64,000 bases of DNA, taken from positions 1 to 64,000 of the forward strand of contig NZ_JAVIZT010000001.1 of assembly GCF_031453615.1 (NCBI RefSeq), in the 5' to 3' direction. The translations under genes were made by a program, and so were the position numbers. The notes beneath the pieces are model-generated. The model searched no databases and was not told where the DNA came from. It saw only the letters and a program-made list of their open reading frames with translations. Below are positions 7,827 through 14,123 of this stretch, piece after piece. This DNA comes from Microbacterium sp. SORGH_AS_0428. GTDB lineage: Bacteria > Actinomycetota > Actinomycetes > Actinomycetales > Microbacteriaceae. Each line of letters opens with the position of its first letter. Positions within the stretch are counted from its first letter, which is position 1.

Positions 7827-8684
7827 CTAGCCGTGGCGTCGAAGTGGCTGGACGTTCGTCAGATCGGCCTCAGCCGCCGACATGATGTCGTCAAGGATGT
7901 CCACGTTCGGGCGTGCGTCGAGCAGATGCCCGTAGACGTCAACGGTCGTCTGGTAGCTAGCGTGGCCCATCCATCGGCTGACCTCGTAGAGCGTGCACTG
8001 GGCACCCTTGCCGATCATCGAGATCATGACCGTGGCGTAATAGTGGCGGAGGTCGTGCCATCGAACGCCGATCAGCCCCAACTCCTTCAGCGCGGGCTTG
8101 AAGTAGTACCGGATGACCGAGCCGATATCGAACTGTCGGTCGTAGTCCAGCCCGCGCGGGTCGCCGCCGCTCCCGGGGATTCGCCCTGGCCACAGAGCGG
8201 CGCTGGGGTCGTCCCGGTGTGGGTGCTCGGCGAGGTAGGCCGCGAGATCGTCGCGTAGGGCTCGGGGCAGAGGCGTAGTGCGCCGTCCCGCTGCGGTCTT
8301 GGGCGTGTCCGTCTTCCATCCGCCCTTGACCCGGCGCACCGACCGCTCTACGCGGACCTCGCTGGCAACCCTGCCCATGCTCGTGACGTCCGCCACGGTC
8401 AGCGCTGCCAGCTCGCCCTCGCGGAGTCCGGTGTGCGCGGCGAACCGCACCAGTAGCCCATAGGGAGCGTGGCTGTCGAGTAGGCGAGAAAGCTTGACGA
8501 CGTGAGCCGGCTGCAACGGGAACTCCCTCCGCTTCTCGACCTTGACGCGCGGCTTCTTGACGGCCTCGCATGGGTTCGCCGCGACCAGCCCATGCCGGTG
8601 CGCGTACTTGAAGACGGTGTTGATCGCGATCCAGGCTCCGTGGACGGTGCTCGCGGAGAGCTTCTTCTTCGTCCGCTCGGAGTC
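7827..8684 (-). pseudogene. Tyrosine recombinase (integrase), 5'-truncated
   Basis: An open stretch of 285 codons after a TAG. It includes the end of the core-binding domain (STVHGAWIAINTVFKYAHRHG) and a full catalytic domain: HTGLREGE (Arg I), HDLRHYYAT (HxxR), WMGHAS (His/Trp box) and VDVYGHL (nucleophile Tyr). Phage-type actinobacterial integrases are about 370-400 residues, so roughly 100 N-terminal residues are gone. Just upstream the DNA switches to an unrelated membrane-protein frame, which marks a deletion junction. A TTG within the frame at 8516 could still start a 229-residue catalytic fragment. Confidence 0.8.
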
Positions 8685-8687
8685 CTA

Positions 8688-8884
8688 TTTCCGTCTGGGA
8701 TCACCGAGATGATCCAGGGCGCTGCGGCGAGCGAGTGCTGCACGATGAACAACAGTCCCGGCCCGACCGCATAACGCAAGCCGCCGTGACCGCCCTCCCG
8801 CTGCTGCATGGTGCGCGCCGGCGCGATCGTCATGAGAGTCAGCCCGAATGCGAGCATGGCGATGACAACGCCCACTAGGAACAT
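8688..8884 (-). pseudogene. Small membrane protein fused out of its context at a deletion junction
   Basis: Begins MFLVGVVIAMLAFGLTLM (one membrane helix), then a polar segment and a second hydrophobic stretch (LLFIVQHSLAAAPWIISV). After IPDGN the frame enters integrase DNA in the wrong phase and runs on as a Ser/Arg-rich shadow to 8399. The natural 3' end was therefore probably lost in the same deletion that beheaded the integrase. A GTG at 8890 is an alternative start. Family unknown. Confidence 0.45.
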
Positions 8885-9178
8885 GGTCACCCTAAACCGG
8901 TGTTTCCCCCGCTAGGCGTCAGGTAGCCGGTCGCGCTCGCGTACAGGAACACGATCAACGCAACGAACCCAGTGCCTCCATCTGCACCGCTACTTCGCCA
9001 GAACTTCTCATCCCTCACCCCGTTCAGCGGCCAGAACGGCGAGCGCTCGGAGCGCTCGAGTTCGGTTATGCCGAAGGCCTATTGGTCGAGTGTGTCCGCC
9101 TCGGTGTGCCCCCGCGATTCACCATCCGCGAGATCCCGCGCCGCTCACAGCCGGTCTCTGATCCTCAATCAGCTCAGC
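8885..9178. other. 294-base gap inside the element, no gene seen
   Basis: No reading frame here has convincing protein character. Two points are visible: back-to-back palindromes GAGCGCTC-GGAGCGCTC near 9040-9060, and a microsatellite-like run of AGCTC units around 9170-9187 that contains the TGA stop of the TIR gene. Slippage in that run could alter the TIR C-terminus. Confidence 0.5.
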
Positions 9179-10261
9179 TCAGCTCAGTTCCCGACGCCTC
9201 ATGTCCGCGAATGCTTGCACCGCATCGTGGTGGTCGCTGGTCACTGATTCCGGAATCTCGAACTTAATGTTGAGCGTGATTCGAGGTGTCTCTCCGCGGC
9301 CGAGGAGCGCTGACAGTTCATCGAGTTCGACCCGGAACTGGTCGACAAAGCGGCGGATTTCCTCTATCGGCTGATCCGCGTACTTAGACAAGGCGCGAAA
9401 CATCGCGCGGCCCTCTTCTCCGCTACTTGCTAGGGCCCGCACACGGTAGGACCAATCGAGCATCTGTACGTAAATGGACGTCATCCGGTTGGCTAGATGT
9501 CGGATCAGATCGGGATCGCCCGGTTCCCCAGGTGCCCCTAGCGCCAGCTCTTGTGTGCGTTGATCCAGTAAGTCCTCGAATACTTGGGTCGTCGTCATGA
9601 GTCTGGCGAGTTCCGCAGATGAACGGTCCAGAGCGACCGCGTCGGGGACGTGCTCCCCAGCGACTGCAAATCTCATCAAATGGTCGCTGTACTTGCTCTG
9701 ATTCTCCTCGATGCCCACGGCCAGCCAGTACCCGAAAAGTAGGTACTCCCAACCCCCCGGACGCTCGCCTAAGAGGATCGCCAACTCGGCGTCAGTTCGT
9801 GGCACGCGGCCGTTGAATTTGCGCGCACCGTTCGACTCGGGGTGCTGGAGCTTTTCCGCGATCGCCGCAGCCACGCCAGCGGGTCCCTCTTTCAGCGCTT
9901 CCAGGTGTCCGATCGTGCTCTGAACGCCTGCAAGTTGGGTCGAGTCGAAGCGCACCGGGAGCAGGTAAGGGGATTCGGCCTGCATGGCGCGTGCAAGCAC
10001 ACTACGTCGCTCCAACCGCGTCCAAGGCTTGGCCGCATAAGCCGCCGAGATGAACATGACAGCGTAACGAGATCGCCGCTCGTAGACGTCTGCGAAGAAC
10101 TCGGTCAGGTCTTCACCCCACAGATCGGCCTTAGCGTCCTCGTCGTAGAACACTGTGAACCCGTCAGCTTGCACGAGGCGCACGACCTCCTCCACGAACT
10201 CCCGTTCCTCACCTGCGAAGGTGACAGCGACGTCAAAATCTCTGTCCGGACTAGCGCTCAT
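9179..10261 (-). CDS. TIR-domain protein with C-terminal helical region (putative NADase effector)
   Basis: A 360-residue protein; ATG 3 bases after GGGGGGATC. Residues 1-130 form a bacterial TIR domain: FDVAVTFAGEEREFVEEV, VFYDEDAKADLWGEDL, YAVMFISAAYAAKPWTRLE. The Glu in WTRLER sits where the catalytic Glu of NAD-cleaving TIR domains lies. Residues 150-330 are helical and unassigned. The last 35 residues switch to a strand (RITLNIKFEIPE) plus helix. Bacterial TIR proteins usually act in anti-phage defence by depleting NAD+ or making a signal nucleotide; a sensing partner is expected, and no classical one (pAgo, Sir2, SAVED) is adjacent. It carries no signal peptide and is probably cytosolic. 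Confidence 0.85.
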   Translation of the reverse strand: MSASPDRDFDVAVTFAGEEREFVEEVVRLVQADGFTVFYDEDAKADLWGEDLTEFFADVYERRSRYAVMFISAAYAAKPWTRLERRSVLARAMQAESPYLLPVRFDSTQLAGVQSTIGHLEALKEGPAGVAAAIAEKLQHPESNGARKFNGRVPRTDAELAILLGERPGGWEYLLFGYWLAVGIEENQSKYSDHLMRFAVAGEHVPDAVALDRSSAELARLMTTTQVFEDLLDQRTQELALGAPGEPGDPDLIRHLANRMTSIYVQMLDWSYRVRALASSGEEGRAMFRALSKYADQPIEEIRRFVDQFRVELDELSALLGRGETPRITLNIKFEIPESVTSDHHDAVQAFADMRRRELS

Positions 10262-10429
10262 GATCCCCCCATGGACATCCGGTTCAGCGTACGGCCTGAT
10301 TGATCCAGGGGTGTGGTGCCGCGCGGCTTCCTGTGCCCCGTGCTGTGCCCGCAGCGGGCGAGACACGCGGGATCATGCGGCTCTCGCGGGCAGCAATTGA
10401 GTCTGAATCAGAGGTCGGTGGCTCGCACC

Positions 10430-11017
10430 TCACTCCGGGTCGGGTAGCCAGACTGCGTCGATGTCCGGTGGAGCGGGAGGGTTCGCCGTCTTTCGGGCGA
10501 GGGCATCTGCCTCTGAGTCGGACTTTCCAAACGCCTTGTGCACGATGACGCCCGCTCGGTAGAGGCTCAACACCTCGGCGTGATCTCGCTCGTACTCGCG
10601 CTGCGTGTTGAAAACCTCCAGCGAGAAGATCAGCGCGTTCAGGTATGTCGATAAGCGCTCGGCGGGCGGGTCATTCGCGCCGATGACTGAGGCGAACGGG
10701 TCAGGCATTGTCGCGACGAGAGACTCAATCTCATCTGCCGTCATGGAGTATTCGAGACGGTGAGCGGCGCTGTTTCTGACCGAATTGAGCTTGCGAAGCG
10801 TCGGCCCGAAGACCAGCGGCACTGCGCCGAACGCGAGGGCGACGTTTAGTTTCAGCGCGAAGGTCACGCGATCAGTGTTGAGCTCCGAGGCGTGCGGTGC
10901 GGCAATGCTGATGCCGCGGTTCATGCAGCTTTCTACCCATAGATGACCCTTGAGGAGGGCGCTCAGCGGGTTCGTGTCGTCCACGTGCTCACGCAGCAGG
11001 TTCTTGTCGAGTGGCAT
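10430..11017 (-). CDS. HEPN-like protein
   Basis: A 195-residue protein starting MPLDKNLLREHVDDTNPLSALLKGHLWVE. The N-terminal stretch and LNSVRNSAAHRLEY (an exact RNxxxH match to the HEPN Rx4-6H motif) resemble stand-alone HEPN proteins of about 200 residues that accompany other effectors. A GTG two codons earlier is an alternative start. It lies 168 bases upstream of the TIR gene on the same strand, so the two may be cotranscribed. RNase activity is plausible from the motif but not shown by it. Confidence 0.65.
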   Translation of the reverse strand: MPLDKNLLREHVDDTNPLSALLKGHLWVESCMNRGISIAAPHASELNTDRVTFALKLNVALAFGAVPLVFGPTLRKLNSVRNSAAHRLEYSMTADEIESLVATMPDPFASVIGANDPPAERLSTYLNALIFSLEVFNTQREYERDHAEVLSLYRAGVIVHKAFGKSDSEADALARKTANPPAPPDIDAVWLPDPE

Positions 11018-11237
11018 AGCCACTAGCTTGGCTGATGCGCACGAGCCGTGTCCTGTACCGCGCTACACCATTGACTCGCGCGGTAAGCGTAGAAACCTGG
11101 CACGTTGCCGAGACTCACTGGGCGAGCGTGTCCGCGGGCGGCGTACGATCGCTTTACACGCGTCGTAATGGCGGGCTTCAGGCCAACACAACCACGCCCG
11201 TGATGCGCTCGCCGGCTTCTGCGCCTGGAGCACCGCG

Positions 11238-11676
11238 ATGGCATTGAGCCTGGGAACGCTGACCGGGTGACTAGACCTGCACGACAAGCAGTGCTGGAAA
11301 GGCTGCCCGGGAAGCTGGAGCTGTCCGGCACCGCCATGGAGTTCGCTGTCGGTGCTGTCGCAGTCGGCGTCGGCGCGGCGCTCCTGCAAGGCTTGTTGGA
11401 TGCCATCGAGCTGGACAGTGCCAGCCGGAAGATCAGCCCCCAGATCGGCCTCGCCGAGCAAGAGAGCGCCCGCGTGGGTGGCGTCGCGCGGACACCTACG
11501 GTGAGAGCGTCAAGGACGTGAGCAACGCGGTGGCCCCGGTCATGTCGTCGTTCGACGGGATGCGCGGCGCGAGTGACGAGGCGGTGGAGGGGATGACGGC
11601 CAAGGCCCTGACGTTCTCGGCGCGTTCGAGCTGGACGTGGCCCGGTCGACGCAGGTGGTCGGTCAGCTCATGAAGC
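11238..11676 (+). pseudogene. Phage tail tape-measure protein, N-terminal relic
   Basis: Begins MALSLGTLTG then hits a TGA; normal tape-measure genes start in this style (LGTL.G...LDDK). In another frame follow KLELSGTAMEFAVGAVAVGVG, LDSASRKISPQIGLAEQES, then after a shift YGESVKDVSNAVAPVMSSFDG, and after another shift FELDVARSTQVVGQLMK. All these fragments are in the order expected of a siphophage tape measure. At least one stop, two frameshifts and probably an internal deletion are present. The element thus derives partly from a prophage. Confidence 0.65.
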
Positions 11677-11854
11677 TACGTTCTGGCCCAGTCCATTGCC
11701 GAAACACGCGGGCGCTGAGTGGGCACACTGCGGGCAAAAGACGCAGGGCAGAGGCGGTTGGAGGGGGGATGCACACAGCGCCCGCTGCCACCGATCTCAC
11801 GCGAACTAGGGCCGCAGCGGACGCTATCGGATGGACCCGGATGGTACAGTCCCG

Positions 11855-11900
11855 TGACTCTTAATCAGTGGGTTCAGGGTTCAAGTCCCTGGGGGTGCAC
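11855..11900 (+). repeat. attR: right 46-bp direct repeat of tRNA-Lys 3' end
   Basis: Identical to 5365-5410. It holds half of the anticodon stem, the anticodon loop and the T arm, but lacks the 5' half, so it is not a functional tRNA. It marks the right edge of the element; normal chromosomal sequence (DUF1622 gene) resumes within 70 bases. Confidence 0.95.
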
Positions 11901-11969
11901 GGATTGCCTCGACAGATCTCGCCATCTGCCGGGGCTTTCTGCTTTCCGGGGCGACGCTAGGCTGGCGCC

Positions 11970-12377
11970 GTGCAGCTCGAGCCGGTTTTCACTGCGGTCG
12001 CCGTGGCCTTCGAGGTCGTCGGAGCGACGGCGATGGTCGTGGGAGCGGTGATCGCCGTCGCTCTCGCGGCACGCTCTCTCGGACGCCGGGAAGGTGGACG
12101 AGCGGCGTTCATGGTGCTGCGGACAACGCTCGGGTCCGCGATTCTCCTCGGCCTGGAGGTGCTCGTCGCCGCCGATCTCATCCGCACGATCACGTCCAAG
12201 CCCTCGCTGGAGGATGCGCTCATCCTCGGCCTCGTCGTTCTCATCCGAACGGTGCTGTCGATGTCGATCCAGATCGAGATCGACGGCGTGCTTCCGTGGC
12301 GACGTGCGCTGTTGACCAGCGGCGGTCAACTGATCGGCGAGGCCGTCGCGCGCGACCGGCGCGCGTCAGCCCGATGA
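11970..12377 (+). CDS. DUF1622 family membrane protein
   Basis: A 135-residue protein from a GTG start with three hydrophobic segments (about 8-32, 48-66, 84-100), including VLRTTLGSAILLGLEVLVAADLIRTI and the DALILGLVVLIRTVLSMSIQIEI end typical of DUF1622. Function unknown. It is the first chromosomal gene right of the element and so the natural neighbour of tRNA-Lys. Confidence 0.85.
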   Translation: MQLEPVFTAVAVAFEVVGATAMVVGAVIAVALAARSLGRREGGRAAFMVLRTTLGSAILLGLEVLVAADLIRTITSKPSLEDALILGLVVLIRTVLSMSIQIEIDGVLPWRRALLTSGGQLIGEAVARDRRASAR

Positions 12378-12415
12378 CGTCGGAGATGGCGGCGCTCGAT
12401 CGATAGTGTCGGGTG

Positions 12416-13006
12416 ATGCGCTTGTTCTCTCCCGTCGCCGCTGCGGCGGTACTCGTGGCCGCGTTCGGCCTGACCGCCTGCTCGGCGCCCGCCTCGAGCA
12501 CCACGGCGACGCCTTCCCTCACTTCGACGGCTTCCGCCGAGCCGACGTTGGCGGTGGGGGCCGTCGTCGATGCGACGACCGCGCAGGAGATCGGTACGCG
12601 CGGCACCCAGCGCGCCTATCCCATGGCCGACGGCAGCTTCGTCGTCGTCGACAGGGGAGAGCCGTTGCCGGCCGCGGTACAGGCGGACATCGACGCGAAG
12701 GCCGTCGCGTTCTCCGAGGAATGGGGCAGTGACGCGCAGGCGGCGGCGACGTCGGCTTCGTTGCGCGCCCGCGAGAAGGTCATCGCGGATGCGTCGTGGG
12801 GCACGGGTAAGCGCCCCATCCTCATCTTGAAGATGACCGCGTACGAGACTGCCGAGGCCGAGACGCCGACGACGTTCTGGATGGTCAACGGAGCCGGCCC
12901 CGCTCCGGACGGAGTTTCGCGCTCGCGCGAGGAGATGACCGCCGTCGTGAACGACTGGCTCGCCCAACAGGACGATCCGGACCTGTACGTCGTCATCCAT
13001 GGCTGA
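12416..13006 (+). CDS. Putative lipoprotein, function unknown
   Basis: About 196 residues: signal peptide with lipobox FGLTAC (Cys at about 22), Ser/Thr/Ala-rich linker, then a domain with VVDATTAQEIG and PLPAAVQADIDAKA. No catalytic motif recognised. A GTG one codon earlier could also start it. It is followed 27 bases later by a small membrane protein gene. Confidence 0.7.
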   Translation: MRLFSPVAAAAVLVAAFGLTACSAPASSTTATPSLTSTASAEPTLAVGAVVDATTAQEIGTRGTQRAYPMADGSFVVVDRGEPLPAAVQADIDAKAVAFSEEWGSDAQAAATSASLRAREKVIADASWGTGKRPILILKMTAYETAEAETPTTFWMVNGAGPAPDGVSRSREEMTAVVNDWLAQQDDPDLYVVIHG

Positions 13007-13033
13007 GGGATCAGGCAGGAGGAGCGAGCTCGG

Positions 13034-13408
13034 ATGACCAGTCCACGACACATGCCTGACCCCCGACTCGACACCGAGGTGACGAACCATCTCGCCACGA
13101 CACACCCCGACCTCCTCAGAATCGCGGGGAGAAGCGGACGGGTGAACGCGCTCCTTCTGTTGCCGCCGCTGCTGAATCTCGCGATCGTGCTGTGCCTGGT
13201 GCTCTTCTGGTCGCAGTTGTCGCGAACACCCGCCTACATGGTGGTCCTCGGGGGGATCTTCTGCGTCATGCTGAGCCTGCTGATCGCCGGGATCATCCTG
13301 GGCCGCGGCGTGAAGCGCGCGTGGCTCGTTCTCGACCGCGAAGTCGGCGAGAAGTTCGGTGCTCGGATCGTCAGTGTTCGCGACGGAGTCGTTCGCGTGC
13401 GTCGTTGA
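13034..13408 (+). CDS. Small membrane protein with two helices
   Basis: 124 residues; polar N-terminus, two strong hydrophobic segments (ALLLLPPLLNLAIVLCLVLF and YMVVLGGIFCVMLSLLIAG) and a basic C-terminal tail ending RVRR. GGAGGAGCGAGCTCGG before the ATG gives a ribosome site. Family not recognised. Likely cotranscribed with the lipoprotein upstream; converges on the TetR gene. Confidence 0.65.
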   Translation: MTSPRHMPDPRLDTEVTNHLATTHPDLLRIAGRSGRVNALLLLPPLLNLAIVLCLVLFWSQLSRTPAYMVVLGGIFCVMLSLLIAGIILGRGVKRAWLVLDREVGEKFGARIVSVRDGVVRVRR

Positions 13409-13423
13409 CTCGCTCGTCGGCGT

Positions 13424-13990
13424 TCACGCCGAGGGGCGGTCGAGAGGGCCGAACAGGGCCTGCCAGAGCCACTGCGTCGCCGTCTCGATGGAGGGAAGCG
13501 GGTCGCGCGCGAGCCAGGCGGTGATGACGCCGAGGGCGCTCCCTGTCACGCTCGCCGCGACGACGTCGACGGGCAGGCCGTCGAACACCGGCGGTGCTTC
13601 CTGGCGCACCGCGTCGCCCACGATGCCCTGGACGCGGGTGCGCAGCTGCGCCGCGACGGCGAGTGAGCCGTGCTCGCCGAGCACGAGCCGGTAGAGGTCG
13701 GCGTTGTCGGCGATGTGCTGCAGGTAGGTCGTGAGCTCGGCGGGCGGCTGGCTGATGTCGCGCGGGTCGGCCGAGCGGATGATGCGGCTCGAGACGTCGT
13801 CGACGGCCGACTCCAATGCATCGGCGAGGAGCTGATCCTTGTCGGCGTAGTGCTGGTAGAAGCTGCTGCGGTTGACTCCGGCCTCGGCGGCGATGTCGGC
13901 CACCGTGATGGCGTCGAGCGGACGCTCACGGGCGAGCGCGAGCAGTGCCGTCTGCAGACTCGCTCTCGTTCGTGCCACGCGGGGATCCAT
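13424..13990 (-). CDS. TetR/AcrR-family transcriptional regulator
   Basis: 188 residues. The N-terminal helix-turn-helix is ITVADIAAEAGVNRSSFYQHYADKDQLL (about residues 29-56 in total). The C-terminal ligand domain has no recognised signature. It is divergent from the MMPL exporter gene with 133 bases between starts, where two ACACGTG sites lie. It is therefore the likely local repressor of the exporter (inference from context). Confidence 0.85.
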   Translation of the reverse strand: MDPRVARTRASLQTALLALARERPLDAITVADIAAEAGVNRSSFYQHYADKDQLLADALESAVDDVSSRIIRSADPRDISQPPAELTTYLQHIADNADLYRLVLGEHGSLAVAAQLRTRVQGIVGDAVRQEAPPVFDGLPVDVVAASVTGSALGVITAWLARDPLPSIETATQWLWQALFGPLDRPSA

Positions 13991-14035
13991 CCCGCCATCT
14001 TGGCAGAGCACCGGCCCGCTGCTGAGAGTTGTCCC

Positions 14036-14061
14036 ACACGTGATGGTTTTGCAACACGTGT
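14036..14061. promoter_or_regulatory. Candidate TetR operator
   Basis: Two copies of ACACGTG, at 14036-14042 and 14054-14060, 18 bases apart. The second lies inside the palindrome ACACGTGT. They sit between the divergent TetR and MMPL genes. Confidence 0.45.
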
Positions 14062-14123
14062 CGGATATCCTCGACGAGGCTCGATGGTGCGCCGCATCCC
14101 ACCTCCTCTCGGAAAGGCACGTC

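Larger units (their letters stand above)
5365..11900. mobile_element. Integrated element at tRNA-Lys with defence-like cargo and decayed phage genes
   Basis: Bounded by a perfect 46-bp direct repeat of the tRNA-Lys 3' end, the usual result of tyrosine-recombinase integration. About 6.5 kb. Contents in order: Abi-like protein, HEPN protein, DUF5343-like protein, 5'-truncated integrase, broken membrane-protein gene, TIR protein, second HEPN protein and a phage tape-measure relic. The coding style is visibly less biased than the flanks, with more A/T at third positions. With the integrase truncated, the element is probably no longer self-mobile. About 290 bases between the tape-measure relic and the next chromosomal gene hold only the right repeat and no gene I can support. 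Confidence 0.9.

Noticed and set aside
8972..9247. Plus-strand frame of 91 codons
   Set aside because: Ser/Arg-rich, overlaps the TIR gene antisense, no ribosome site.
10363..10440. tRNA-Gln-like sequence (loop GTCTGAA, D-arm-like GGCTCTCGCGGGCAGCA) between the TIR and HEPN genes
   Set aside because: Acceptor and T stems do not pair properly, and its 3' part overlaps the HEPN coding end. At best a decayed fragment; not called.
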